64,000 bases of DNA from JAENWD01 sp963796915 (GCA_963796915.1 CAWCNI010000004.1:1178001-1242000), one strand, 5' to 3'; numbered from the stretch's first letter, positions 42,726 to 52,243 are shown. Notes: a model not told the origin generated them from the sequence alone. Translations and numbers: made by a program.

Positions 42726-42998
42726 ATGCGCCTCTGTCGCCGCTTCATCGTCAGCGGCCGCGTCCAGGGCGTTGGCTTCCGCGTGTTCACGCGGGAGGCG
42801 GCGCGCCGCGCGGGCCTGAGCGGCATCGTGCAGAATCTGGACGATGGCCGCGTCGAGGCGGTGGCGGAAGGCGAGATGGCGGCTATCCTGCAGTTCGAGC
42901 GTGAGCTGAGGCAGGGCCCAGGCGGATCGCGCGTGGACGACGTCCAGGTGCATGACGAACCGGCAGGCAACCGCGAGGGATTTCGCATCCTGCCCTGA
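42726..42998 (+). CDS. Acylphosphatase
   Basis: The 90-residue protein is a typical acylphosphatase: VSGRVQGVGFRVFTREAARRAGLSGIVQNLDDGRVEAVAEG contains the phosphate-binding loop with the catalytic Arg (R18-19 region) and the conserved Asn in VQN. It hydrolyses carboxyl-phosphate bonds such as acetyl- or carbamoyl-phosphate. A TATAAT element ends 9 bases before the ATG. apt follows 25 bp downstream and may be cotranscribed. Confidence 0.95.
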   Translation: MRLCRRFIVSGRVQGVGFRVFTREAARRAGLSGIVQNLDDGRVEAVAEGEMAAILQFERELRQGPGGSRVDDVQVHDEPAGNREGFRILP

Positions 42999-43023
42999 AG
43001 CGACGACGGCTACTCAAGGACAC

Positions 43024-43548
43024 ATGACATCGATGACGACACTCAAGGCCAAGATCCGCAACGTACCGGATTTTCCGAAGCCGGGCATTCTGTTTTACGA
43101 CATCACGACGCTGCTGCAGGACCGTGAGGGATTTCGCGACGTGATCTCCGCCCTGGCCAGGCCGTTCGAAGGTGCGGGCATCGACCTCGTGGTCGGCATC
43201 GAGAGCCGGGGATTCATCCTTGGCGGCGCAGTTGCCGATCGGCTCAACGCCGGCTTCATCCCCGTGCGCAAGCCGGGAAAGCTCCCGTCGAAGGCGGTCA
43301 AGGAGAGCTACGCGCTCGAGTACGGCACCGACTCGCTCGAGATGCACGAAGACGCCGTTGGCGCGGGACACAAGGTGCTGATCGTCGACGACGTGATCGC
43401 GACGGGAGGGACTGCGAGAGCCACGGCGGCGCTCGTGAAGCGCCTTGGCGGGAAGGTGCACGCCCTCGCATTTCTCATCGAGCTCGAAGCCCTGAACGGG
43501 CGATCGCAGTTGCCCGGCGAGGACGTGTTCTCGGTGCTTCGCTACTGA
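43024..43548 (+). CDS. apt: Adenine phosphoribosyltransferase
   Basis: The 174-residue protein carries the Apt signatures FPKPGILFYDITTLLQ near the N terminus, VVGIESRGFILGGAVA, the hood segment RKPGKLPSKAVKESYALEYG, and the PRPP-binding loop VLIVDDVIATGGTARA. It converts adenine and PRPP to AMP for purine salvage. AAGGA lies just before the ATG at 43024; ATG 43033 is an alternative. It follows acylphosphatase by 25 bp. Confidence 0.97.
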   Translation: MTSMTTLKAKIRNVPDFPKPGILFYDITTLLQDREGFRDVISALARPFEGAGIDLVVGIESRGFILGGAVADRLNAGFIPVRKPGKLPSKAVKESYALEYGTDSLEMHEDAVGAGHKVLIVDDVIATGGTARATAALVKRLGGKVHALAFLIELEALNGRSQLPGEDVFSVLRY

Positions 43549-43616
43549 CAGCGATTTCGGGCGGGTGCGGCGGGGCCCGGCGGCGCGCGTGCTAGGATTT
43601 GCGACGGAGCTGCCCC

Positions 43617-43880
43617 ATGCCGTGCCTGCTCACGCTTGTCGCCCTGAGCGCGCCTCGACTCGTGGTCGCGCTGTTGTGGCTGTTCAGCAACTGGTTCACG
43701 GGCGTCTTTCAGACCGGGCTGATGATCCTGCTCGGCTTCATCTTCCTGCCGACGACGCTGCTCTGGTACACCGCGGTCCAGCACTGGTTCGCCGGGCAGT
43801 GGACGTTCTGGCCGATCGCGGGCATGGTCCTGGCGCTGGCCACCGACCTGTCGCCGGCATCGGCGCGACGAAAGCGCTGA
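43617..43880 (+). CDS. Small inner-membrane protein of unknown function
   Basis: The 87-residue product from ATG 43617 (GGAG seven bases upstream) has two strong membrane helices (VALLWLFSNWFTGVF and MILLGFIFLPTTLLWYTAVQHW) and a third weaker one (WPIAGMVLALATDL), with a short basic end. The LPTTLLWY-x-x-VQHWF pattern recurs in small conserved membrane proteins of high-GC bacteria, but no function is known to me. It sits between apt and tRNA-Arg. Confidence 0.75.
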   Translation: MPCLLTLVALSAPRLVVALLWLFSNWFTGVFQTGLMILLGFIFLPTTLLWYTAVQHWFAGQWTFWPIAGMVLALATDLSPASARRKR

Positions 43881-43949
43881 CGCGTGCCCGACGGAAGTCG
43901 GGCCCGGCCTCTCGTCGTCTCCAGTCCGTGGTACCGTAGCTGACGGCCC

Positions 43950-44026
43950 CGGGGCGTAGCTCAGATGGATAGAGCACCCGCCTCCTAAGCGGGAGGTCGC
44001 GGGTTCAACTCCCGCCGCTCCGGCCA
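43950..44026 (+). tRNA. tRNA-Arg (anticodon CCT)
   Basis: A full cloverleaf folds: acceptor CGGGGCG (43950-43956) with CGCTCCG (one G-U pair), D arm GCTC/GAGC, anticodon stem CCCGC/GCGGG with loop CTCCTAA (anticodon CCT), T arm GCGGG/CCCGC with loop TTCAACT, discriminator G and encoded CCA (44024-44026). It reads the arginine codon AGG. Confidence 0.97.
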
Positions 44027-44104
44027 ATCCACACCCTCCCAGCCAGGCCCGCCCGGCAGGCCAATCTCCCGGGGCAACTTTCGGCCGAACCTTCTTTCCG
44101 GCAG

Positions 44105-44175
44105 GGCCAATCTTCAGATTGGCCATGACATCGCCGGCAATGGCCGATCCGCGATGGCCGATCTGAAGATCGGCC
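44105..44175. repeat. Cluster of short hairpin repeats downstream of tRNA-Arg
   Basis: GGCCAATC-TTCA-GATTGGCC (44105-44124) and GGCCGATC-TGAA-GATCGGCC (44156-44175) are two perfect hairpins of the same design whose loops are inverted relative to each other, with an imperfect third (GGCCGATCC/GATGGCC, 44142-44158) between. Two copies of GAAGCCCGGAG follow downstream, near 44188 and 44210. The stretch 44027-44280 has no gene. A -10-like TAAAAT at 44242-44247 may serve the next gene. Confidence 0.7.
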
Positions 44176-44280
44176 CTACCGAAGTTGGGAAGCCCGGAGC
44201 CCGGCGTCCGAAGCCCGGAGTCCGTCCTCCATGTCCCGTGGTAAAATCGAGCGTTTCTGCCCAGGGCAGACGCCGACATC

Positions 44281-45027
44281 ATGAAAACTGCAGAACGCCA
44301 TCAGCTGAAACACAACGAGCTCGCCGACAGCCTCCAGCAGGTGTACTCGCGCGTCGAGTCGAGCCGCCGGACCCTCATCGCCGTCGTCATCGCGGTGGTC
44401 GCGATTGGCGCCGCCGTCGCCGGCTGGTCGTACTTCCGGGGCTCGCAGGACGCTGCCGCCGCCACGCTGCTGGCCGACGGACTGGTCGTCAACGAAGCGC
44501 CGGTCGTCGCGCCCACCCCGCAACTACCCGGGCAGCCTGCGCCGCCTCCGCCGCCCGCCGGCAGCTATCCGAGCGAGAAGGCCAGGCTGGAAGCTGCGCT
44601 GCCGAAGTTCCTTGCCGCCGCTGAGACCTACCCGAACACGGCGTCGGGCCTCTCGGCGCGAGCGCACGCGGCTTCGGCGCTGGCATCGCTTGGGCGCCGG
44701 GACGACGCGCGCGCGCAGTATCAGAAGCTGGCCGATGCCGACCCGCGCGGACTGTACGGGCGCACGGCCAAGCTCGCACTGGCCAACCTCGACGTGCAGG
44801 AGAAGAAATACGACGCCGCGATCACCACGCTGCGCGAGTTCTCGCTCGACGCGAAAGGCGATCTGCCGCTCGATGCGATCCTGATGCAGCTGGGACAGGC
44901 GTACCTGGCGGCGGGGAAGACGGCTGACGCGCGCCAGACGTTCGAGCGCGTGACGAACAAATTCGCGACGTCCGGGTACGCCGCCGACGCCAAGAAGCAA
45001 CTCGACACGCTCAAGCCCGGCGCCTGA
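44281..45027 (+). CDS. Membrane-anchored TPR protein, YfgM-like
   Basis: The 248-residue protein has a short cytoplasmic start (MKTAERHQLKHNELADSLQQ), one membrane helix (TLIAVVIAVVAIGAAVAGWSYF, 31-52), a Pro-rich linker, and TPR-like helices (ASALASLGRRDDARAQYQKLADADP, ILMQLGQAYLAAGKTADARQTFERVTNKFATSGYAADAKKQL). This is the layout of YfgM-like and related tetratricopeptide proteins that help envelope protein folding. TAAAAT lies about 35 bases upstream of the ATG. Confidence 0.85.
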   Translation: MKTAERHQLKHNELADSLQQVYSRVESSRRTLIAVVIAVVAIGAAVAGWSYFRGSQDAAAATLLADGLVVNEAPVVAPTPQLPGQPAPPPPPAGSYPSEKARLEAALPKFLAAAETYPNTASGLSARAHAASALASLGRRDDARAQYQKLADADPRGLYGRTAKLALANLDVQEKKYDAAITTLREFSLDAKGDLPLDAILMQLGQAYLAAGKTADARQTFERVTNKFATSGYAADAKKQLDTLKPGA

Positions 45028-45051
45028 GCGCGTCGTTCGATCGTCGTACCG

Positions 45052-47962
45052 TTAGAAAGCGCGTCCGACGCGCACGTAGACGCGGTGCTGGTCCGGCAAC
45101 AGGCCGGCACCGTCGTGTCCCCACGCAGCCCCCACGGTCCACGTCAGCGGCAGGCCGAAGCCAGCGACCACGTCGGTCGAGAGCTCGGCGCCCACGCTGG
45201 TCTTTACCTCCGACCACGATCCGCCGGCGCTCCACGCATTGCCCGCATCCGCGAACGCTGTCGCATGCAGCGACTTGAGAAACAGCGGCCACGTGCCCCA
45301 GCCCCGCTGCGGCCATGCAAGAGGGAGGCGAGCCTCGAGGTTGGCCAGCGCCACATGTGTGCCGGCAAAGACGCCGCTGTCGAAGCCGCGCAACAGGCTG
45401 ATGGTCTGATTGCCGAAGCTTCCAATCGCCGCATCGCCGTTGTTGCCGCCCATCCGGAACACGCGCCGGATGCCGACGTCGCCAGACGACCAGCCGGCGG
45501 CCAGCCTGGCGGCGAGCACGCCCTGACGGATGCCGATCGGCGCGAAGACCCGGACGTCCCCCGTGAACGCGTTCGCGGAGCCGTCGGCGCCCAGCGCTGG
45601 ACGGAACGCCTCGGCAGTTGCGCCAATCTGCACCCCGCGCTCCTGACTGATGGAATAGGCGAATTGCCTCGCGGTCCCGAGCGTCCAGCTGCCGCGCAGG
45701 CCGGACCGCCGCACCTCTTCTTCGCCGGCTGCCACCGTCGTCGTGACTCGCGAGGCGTGGTACGCCGCAGTGACCTGCTGCACCCAGCGAACGCGGCTCA
45801 TGGTGCGCAGGGCGCCGGCATCCACCTGCTGCTCGCGCTGCGCCACGGGCAAGAGCGAGCCGGTCTGGTCCACGGCCTCGAACAACGACACCTGGTCCTG
45901 GGCGATGACGTACGGCGAGAGTTGCCAGCGTGCGTACTGATAGCCGGCGGACCAGTCCGGCCGGCCGGCAGGCACCAGATCCGACGCCGGGTGATCTCCT
46001 GCCACCGCCCATGACGCCGTGACCCAGGCCGCGTGACGGCCGAGCACGTCGATGGCCTGGACGCTTCCGCCGAGCCACCAGCGATTGTCGCGCTGCTCGA
46101 CGACCGGAAGCCAGCCGCGTGGCGCGAACGTGCCCCAGGGCCGATAAGGAGTCGCCGCGCTCGAAGCAGGCGCGGCCGGCGTCGCGCCGGGGCCGTCAGC
46201 CGGAGGCGGCAGATGTGGCAGCAATCCGCGATCGATTGCCGGACCTGCGGACGCACGGGGCGCCGGCCTGTCACCGTCGGGTGACGCGGTGAACAAGTCG
46301 TACCCGTCCGCTGTGTAGCCGAGGTATACGAGCTGGTCCCGCAGGCGCGCTGGCGCGAGTGCGCCTCCTGGCGGTGCGATGACGCGCGTGACATCGCCTG
46401 TGGCGAGCACTGCCTTCCAGATGGCGAACGTGCCGCCGTCCCGGTCCGACGAGAAGTACAGGACGTCGTCGCCGGCCCATTCGGGCGTGACGTTTCGCCC
46501 TGACGAAGAGGTGAGTGTGGTGCTCACGTCGCGCAACTGGTCGTCGAACACGACGATCTCCGATCGGCCGCCGACGCGTCGATGCTCGACGGCCAGGCGC
46601 CGCCCATCCGGCGACCAGCGCGGAGAGACGTAGACATCGCTCGGCCCGCCGGCGCGGGCCAGTACGACCGGCGGCTGTGAGGTCCCACCGCGAAGTAAGG
46701 CGTCGGCGTCGAGGACGAGCAACTCACGGAATCCTGGCCCGGTACGGGAGACCGCCAGGCGGCGTCCGTCGGGCGAGAGGTCCGGATCGACAACTCGTGC
46801 GCCGCGCGTCAATCGGCGCACGCGGCCACTCTTCGTGTCGAGCCCGTAGAGGTCGCTCTCGAGGCCCGCGCCGCGAGAGAGCTCGAGCTGGTCGAAAATG
46901 GCGACGCCGTGGCCGACAGTGAGTCCGGATCCTCCGTATCGTGAGGTCTCTCGTGACACGGCGGCCGCGCCCGGCCGCAGGCGGTACAAGCCGGGGAAGC
47001 GCCGGCCGTCGTTCACCGAGTACCAGACCCCACCTTCATCGTCGGTCCGCGGCGCACCGACCAGATATCCGGTGTGCGTCAGACGCTGGCCCGGCGGCGA
47101 GCCGGCGGCCGGCGCGCGAAGCGATTCTCTCGAACTCGTCCCATAGATCGCCCAGCGATTGACCGTACACCGCGTCAAAGGCGCCGGCGGTCAGAAAGGG
47201 GAGACGTCCTGCCGTTCGGTCGGACAGCGCCACGAGCTTGGCGGCACCAAAGCGCTCCACGAGGAACTCCTGGAAGCGCGCGCCGTACGCGTACCAGCCG
47301 TCGCCGGCCGGCCAATCGACGAGGCCGCCGCTCACGCGATCGATCGGCTCGACGCGGCCGGCGCGGACACCCGCATCGACGACCTCGCGGAAGTCTCCGG
47401 CATTCAGGCGGCCCTGTCCGTCGTGGCTTTCGACGAGGGTGGCAAATCCTTCGATCTGCCATTCGGGCAGCGTCAGGTTCGGGAAGCTCCAGTCGCTGCG
47501 GCCGAACAGCCCGCGGGCGATTCGTGCCCACCCGCGAGAGCGATCGAGATGGAGCACGTGCGCGTACTCGTGGGTGAAGACGTAGGCGAGCCAGTCGTCC
47601 GAGTTGCCGAGCAGCTCTGCGCCGCCGGGGGGCGTCGTGTCGATTTCGATCGCGTTCCACGGCACGACTGTCGTCTGGCCGTTCGAGACATCCGACTGCT
47701 GAACGAGCACGACCTCGGTGCGGCCGGCTGGAGTGTGGCCGAGCGCCGTCGCCAGGCGGGCGTGCACCGATTCGGCAATCATGCCCAGGCGCCTCGCCGC
47801 GTCCTCTTCATGTTGATGAAAGTGGATCGCGAAATGCGGCGTGAGGAGCGTCTTGAATTGCAGTTGCGGATCGTACGGCCCCGCGATGGCCCGCGCGCAC
47901 GTGAGAACCGCGGCGCAGATGAACACGAGGCGCGCGGCGTGGCGCGACGCCGCGGGCATCAT
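45052..47962 (-). pseudogene. Peptidase-MA / WD40-like / barrel protein broken by a +1 frameshift
   Basis: The first frame (47962 down to ~47100) has a signal peptide, LLTPHFAIHFHQ, and the zinc site HEYAH (131-135) with a downstream Glu in QIEGFATLVES, a gluzincin peptidase. The second frame continues with WD40/PD40 repeats (VDPDLSPDGRRLAVSRTGPG, VSPRWSPDGRRLAVEHRR, PEWAGDDVLYFSSDRDGGTFAIWK) and a C-terminal outer-membrane barrel (to 45052). The frames meet between about 47085 and 47140, where one base must be skipped. Together they would make a ~970-residue protein. It overlaps the mutS stop by 4 bp. Confidence 0.85.
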
Positions 47963-50613
47963 TCGATGTCGGACTTCAGCCTGGCCAGCAGGGCGAGCGC
48001 GTCGAGCGGGGTCAACCGGTTGACGTCGACGTCGCGCAACTGCGACACCAGCCGCTCTTCCGCGGGCGACGTGGCGGCAAAGAGCCCGAGCTGCTGACTG
48101 GAAGGCGCCGCGACGCCGCTGACTGTCGGGCGGCCGCCGCGCGCGAGCTCGTCCTGCTCGAGGCCTGAGAGAATCTCTCTCGCTCGCGACACGACGGCGG
48201 GCGGCATGCCGGCAAGACGCGCGACCTGGATGCCATAGCTGCGGTCCGATCGTCCCGCGACGATCTTGCGCAGGAAGACGATCTCGTCGTGGTACTCACG
48301 GGCGGTCACGTGGAAATTCACGACGCCGGCGTGAGAGTCTGCCAGGTCCGTCAGCTCGTGATAGTGGGTGGCAAACAGCGTCTTCGGCCGTGCGTGCCCG
48401 CTCGTGGCGAGGTACTCGGCTACGGCCCACGCGATGCTCAGCCCGTCGAAGGTCGCCGTGCCGCGACCGATCTCGTCGAGGACGACAAGGCTTCGCGGCG
48501 TCGCCAGGTGCAGGATGCTCGCCGTCTCCTGCATCTCGACCATGAAGGTGGACTGGCCGCGGGCGATGTTGTCCGAGGCGCCCACCCGGGCAAAGATGCG
48601 GTCCACCACGGCCAGCTTGGCTTCGCGTGCCGGCACGAACGAGCCAATCTGCGCCATCAGGCAGATCAGGGCGGTCTGCCGGAGGTAGGTCGACTTGCCG
48701 CCCATGTTCGGGCCAGTGAGGATAACCAGCTGGCGTGTGGATCCGTTCAGCGCGATGTCGTTCGGCACGAAGGCATCGGCGACGTGGCGTTCGACCACGG
48801 GATGCCTGGCATCGGCCACGATCATCTCGTCGCCGTCATGGACATGGGGTTTGGTGTAGTTGCGGAGCGCCGCGGCCTCGGCGAGCGCCGCCAGCACGTC
48901 GAGCGCAGCCAGAGACCTGGCCGTCGCCTGGACCTCGGCGGCAGCCGCCGCCGTCCGGGCACGCAGCTGCTCGAAGAGCGCGACTTCGAGCTCGAGAATC
49001 TTCTCGTCGGCGCCCAGCACCTTCTCTTCGTATTCCTTCAGCGCCGGTGTGATGAACCGCTCGCCGCCCGCGATCGTCTGCTTGCGGATGTAATCCGCCG
49101 GGACGTTCTGGAGGTTCGACTTCGACACTTCGATGTAATAGCCGAAGACTCTGTTGAAACGGATTTTCAGCGAATTGATACCGGTCCGGGAGCGCTCGTG
49201 CTGCTCCATATCGGCGATCACTTGTTTTCCGGAGCGGCTCACGAGCCGGAGGTCGTCGAGCTGCGCATCCACGCCGTCGCGGACCATTCCGCCGTCGCGC
49301 GCGAGCGCCGGCGGCTCGTCCACCAGCGTCTGCTCGAGCGCTGCCCGCAGATCCGGCAGATCGTCCAGCGCGGCGATCAGCGTCGCAAGCAACGGCGCCT
49401 GCAGGCTCTCGAGCACCAGGCGCGCGCGGGGCACTGCGCCGAGCGAGGCTTTGAGGCCAACCAGGTCGCGCGGTCCCGCCACGCCCAGTGCCGCACGCCC
49501 GACGAGTCGCTCGAGGTCGTGGACGCTCTTCAGCGCATCGCGGAACTTCGCGCGCTCGATGGCGCGAAACGCCAGTTCTTCGACGGCGTCGAGCCGGTCG
49601 CGAATGGTCTCGAGCGCGATGAGCGGGTTGATCAGCCACGACCGCATCAGCCGGCCGCCCATCGGCGTGATCGTCTCGTCCAGTTCGTCGAGCAGGGAGC
49701 CGGCCCGTCCGCCTTCGACACCCTCCACGACAGCCAGATGCCGGAGCGTGACCGGATCGACAATCAGCCGGTCCGCCAGCTGCCGGAAGCTGATCGCCCG
49801 CACGTGCGAGAGCTCCGCCTTCTGGGTGTCGCGCAGGTATGCGACCAGCGCGCCGGCCGCCTGCACGGCGCCGGGATGCGCTGCCAGCCCGAAGCCGTCC
49901 AGCGTCGCGGTGCGAAGCTGATCGCACAGCAGTCGCGTGGCGCGCTCGGTGTCGAACTGCCAGCCTTCGCGCGACGTGATCGGAATCGCGGCGCGAATCG
50001 CCTCGGGAATCAGGGCGGCGACGTCGATCTGGTCGGGCACCACGAGCTCGCGGGGTCGCAGCACGCGGACGTCGTCTTCGAGTGCCTGCCAGCGCGTCGG
50101 GCCCGTGTACTCGGCCGCTGTGAAATGTCCCGTCGTGAGGTCCAGCAGCGCCACGCCGACAGCGTCGCCGCGGTCGGGCCCGACGCTCATCAGATACGCC
50201 GGCTCGCGCGCGTCCAGGTGATTCGCGTCGAGCAGCGTGCCGGGCGAGATCACCCGCACCACTTCGCGCTTGACGACGCCCTTGGCCTTCTTCGGATCTT
50301 CCACTTGATCGCAGATGGCGACCTTGTGCCCCTTGCGGACGAGCCGCGCGATGTAGCCATCAACCGCGTGAAACGGCACGCCGCACATCGGGATCGATCC
50401 GCCGCTGGCGTCCTTCGATCGCGACGTGAGCGTGAGCTCCAGCGCCCGTGCCGCTATCAGGGCATCCTCGAAAAACATCTCGAAGAAATCGCCCATGCGG
50501 AACAGGAGGATGGCATCTCCCGTCTGACGTTTGGCTTCGTGGTACTGACGCATGGCTGGCGTCAGCGGGCCGGAGAGCGCCGCTACCGCGCCAGTGTTGG
50601 AAGGAACGGCCAT
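47959..50613 (-). CDS. mutS: DNA mismatch repair protein MutS
   Basis: The 884-residue protein is complete. It has the N-terminal mismatch-contact element FRMGDFFEMFFEDA, the core and clamp domains, and the ATPase with Walker A TGPNMGGKSTYLRQ (near 630), GRGQSTFMVEMQE and Walker B VVLDEIGRGTATFDG. MutS recognises mismatches and recruits MutL. I chose ATG 50613, 27 bases after the likely start of transcription from a good promoter. Its stop overlaps the next gene in ATGA. No mutL is in the window. Confidence 0.97.
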   Translation of the reverse strand: MAVPSNTGAVAALSGPLTPAMRQYHEAKRQTGDAILLFRMGDFFEMFFEDALIAARALELTLTSRSKDASGGSIPMCGVPFHAVDGYIARLVRKGHKVAICDQVEDPKKAKGVVKREVVRVISPGTLLDANHLDAREPAYLMSVGPDRGDAVGVALLDLTTGHFTAAEYTGPTRWQALEDDVRVLRPRELVVPDQIDVAALIPEAIRAAIPITSREGWQFDTERATRLLCDQLRTATLDGFGLAAHPGAVQAAGALVAYLRDTQKAELSHVRAISFRQLADRLIVDPVTLRHLAVVEGVEGGRAGSLLDELDETITPMGGRLMRSWLINPLIALETIRDRLDAVEELAFRAIERAKFRDALKSVHDLERLVGRAALGVAGPRDLVGLKASLGAVPRARLVLESLQAPLLATLIAALDDLPDLRAALEQTLVDEPPALARDGGMVRDGVDAQLDDLRLVSRSGKQVIADMEQHERSRTGINSLKIRFNRVFGYYIEVSKSNLQNVPADYIRKQTIAGGERFITPALKEYEEKVLGADEKILELEVALFEQLRARTAAAAAEVQATARSLAALDVLAALAEAAALRNYTKPHVHDGDEMIVADARHPVVERHVADAFVPNDIALNGSTRQLVILTGPNMGGKSTYLRQTALICLMAQIGSFVPAREAKLAVVDRIFARVGASDNIARGQSTFMVEMQETASILHLATPRSLVVLDEIGRGTATFDGLSIAWAVAEYLATSGHARPKTLFATHYHELTDLADSHAGVVNFHVTAREYHDEIVFLRKIVAGRSDRSYGIQVARLAGMPPAVVSRAREILSGLEQDELARGGRPTVSGVAAPSSQQLGLFAATSPAEERLVSQLRDVDVNRLTPLDALALLARLKSDIE

Positions 50614-50646
50614 CGGCGCTCGGAAAATCGGGGCAGGACGCCTTGA

Positions 50647-50675
50647 AGTATAGGGTCGGCCAGAGGGGCAGTCAA
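50647..50675 (-). promoter_or_regulatory. Sigma-70-type promoter for mutS
   Basis: On the minus strand TTGACT (50675-50670) and TATACT (50652-50647) are separated by exactly 17 bases. Transcription would start near 50640, 27 bases before the mutS ATG. Confidence 0.75.
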
Positions 50676-50688
50676 GCCACTGACCGCG

Positions 50689-50717
50689 TTGACTTTTCGT
50701 CCGGCCGCGTCTACAAC
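50689..50717 (+). promoter_or_regulatory. Sigma-70-type promoter for tsaB, leaderless
   Basis: TTGACT (50689-50694) and TACAAC (50712-50717) are 17 bases apart. Transcription would start about 7 bases later, at the GTG at 50725. The TTG that could look like an upstream start codon is therefore the -35 box. Confidence 0.65.
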
Positions 50718-50724
50718 GGCAGCG

Positions 50725-51416
50725 GTGCAGACGCTGGCGCTCGACACTTCGACTCCCGACGGCAGTGTCGCCTTTCGACGCGGCGGACAGCTCGTCGCGT
50801 CGCGGTCGGGCGACGGATCCCGGCCCCAGGCGACGCGCCTCCCGGGGGATCTGCTCGCGCTGCTCGACGCGAGTCATGCCACCCTTGCCGACGTCACGCT
50901 GCTCGCAGTTGGTCTCGGTCCCGGTGCCTTCACCGGGCTGCGAGTCGGCATCGCGACGATGCAGGGGCTGGCGGTGGCGAGAGGACTGCCGCTCGTCGGC
51001 GTGTCGGGACTCGACGCGCTGGCCGTCGCAGCCGTTCGCGCGGGCGGGTTGCGCGACGGCGTCGTCGGTGTCTTGCTGGACGCGACCCGCGGTGAAGTGT
51101 TCGCCGCGCGATACCGGATCGATCAGTCAGCGCCGATCGGCGTCACGGAGGTCGAGGGTCCTGTCGCGGCCGCACCTGCGCTGGTCCTGGAGGCACTGGG
51201 CGGACGCGTGGCCCGAAGTCTGGATTGGCGGTGGCGTCGCGCGCGCCGATTCGCTGGCGGCGGACGGGTCCGCGTCAGGTCGAGAGCCCGCTGCTTGCGC
51301 CGCTCGTCGCCGAGCTCGCCGAGCGTCTGCTGGCCGCAGGCGTCTCGTCCAGCCCACATGCCCTTCAGCCGGTGTACGTGCGCCGGCCCGACGTCGAGGT
51401 TGCGCGCCAGCGATGA
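50725..51416 (+). pseudogene. tsaB: tsaB (tRNA t6A biosynthesis) with two +1 frameshifts
   Basis: The N-terminal half (QTLALDTSTPDGSVAF..., LLAVGLGPGAFTGLRVGIATMQGLA) is clearly TsaB, the partner of TsaD in threonylcarbamoyl-adenosine synthesis. After EALGGR (about 51195-51225) the homologous continuation WIGGGVARADSL is in a second frame, and after about 51265 VESPLLAPLVAELAERLLAAG...PVYVRRPD is in the third, ending at TGA 51416. The last frame overlaps rimI by 4 bp, as in intact operons. tsaB is usually essential, so sequencing or assembly error is a real alternative to gene death. Confidence 0.85.
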
Positions 51417-51937
51417 GCAACCCGCGCCCGCTGCCTGAGGACGCGTCGGTCGAGGCGCTTGGCGGCGAACGGGACCTCGACGGAATTCTTGCCGTCGACG
51501 CCGCGTCGTTCCTGCGGCCCTGGACGCGGGAGATGTACGACGCGGAGTTGCGCAACCCCGCGGTCACGCGCATCTACGTGATTCGGACGGCGGCCTGGCC
51601 CGTCGCCGGCTATTGCGCGGCGTGGCTCCTGCCGCCCGAGCTGCACATCAACAACCTGGCGATTCGGCCCGAATGCCGCCGACGCGGACTGGCGTCGGCC
51701 TTGCTCGTGCACGTCCTCGAGATGACCGCACGCGAGGGGTGCGAGCGCGCCACGCTCGAGGTCCGCCGCTCGAATCACCCCGCGCGCATGCTGTACGAAC
51801 GGCTGGGGTTTCGCGTGCGCGGAATCCGCCGCGATTACTACACCGACCCGGTGGAGGACGCGCTCGTCCTGTGGCGCGAACCGCTGGCCGGACCGGTGCC
51901 CGATGCAAACCCGCTTGAAGGGTCGGGAGGCTTGTAG
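51413..51937 (+). CDS. rimI: Ribosomal-protein-S18-alanine N-acetyltransferase, RimI-like
   Basis: The 174-residue GNAT protein has VAGYCAAWLLPPELHINNLAIRPECRRRGLASALLVHVLEMTAREG (about 62-107), where the R-x-x-G-L-A loop binds acetyl-CoA, followed by EVRRSNHPARMLYERLGFRVRGIRRDYY (about 115-142), the RimI-type motif B. It starts in the ATGA overlap with tsaB; tsaB-rimI pairing is common and supports the name. Confidence 0.92.
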   Translation: MSNPRPLPEDASVEALGGERDLDGILAVDAASFLRPWTREMYDAELRNPAVTRIYVIRTAAWPVAGYCAAWLLPPELHINNLAIRPECRRRGLASALLVHVLEMTAREGCERATLEVRRSNHPARMLYERLGFRVRGIRRDYYTDPVEDALVLWREPLAGPVPDANPLEGSGGL

Positions 51938-52018
51938 TAGGGTGTCGCGTGAGAGGTCCGACACGTGGGTCGGCCTCGCGGCGTCGGCCCTGCCCACACT
52001 CACAGAAGGAGGCGGCAT

Positions 52019-52243
52019 ATGGCTGTCGACACGCAGGAATTGAAAGATCGCCTGCTGGTATCCGACCAGGAGTTTCGCGACGTCTGCACGCGCCATCACG
52101 AACTCGACGCTCGGCTCCACGAACTTTCCTCCCGTCATTTCCTGACCGAGCCCGAACAGCTCGAAGAAGTTCAAATCAAGAAGCAGAAGCTGCGGTTGAA
52201 GGACCGGATGGAAGACATCCTCCGCAACTACCAGCTGGCCTGA
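52019..52243 (+). CDS. DUF465 (YdcH-like) small coiled-coil protein
   Basis: The 74-residue protein has the DUF465 layout: two helices, with FRDVCTRHHELDARLHELSSR and LEEVQIKKQKLRLKDRMEDILRNY, where the LKKQKLxLKDxIxxIL end is diagnostic. The ATG has a strong AGGAGG site. Function is unknown; it is a free-standing gene with its own terminator. Confidence 0.92.
   Translation: MAVDTQELKDRLLVSDQEFRDVCTRHHELDARLHELSSRHFLTEPEQLEEVQIKKQKLRLKDRMEDILRNYQLA

Noticed and set aside
48289..50646. 785-codon open frame opposite mutS
   Set aside because: It is fully antisense to mutS, low in hydrophobic pattern and rich in Arg/His/Gln; it is a shadow of third-position GC bias.
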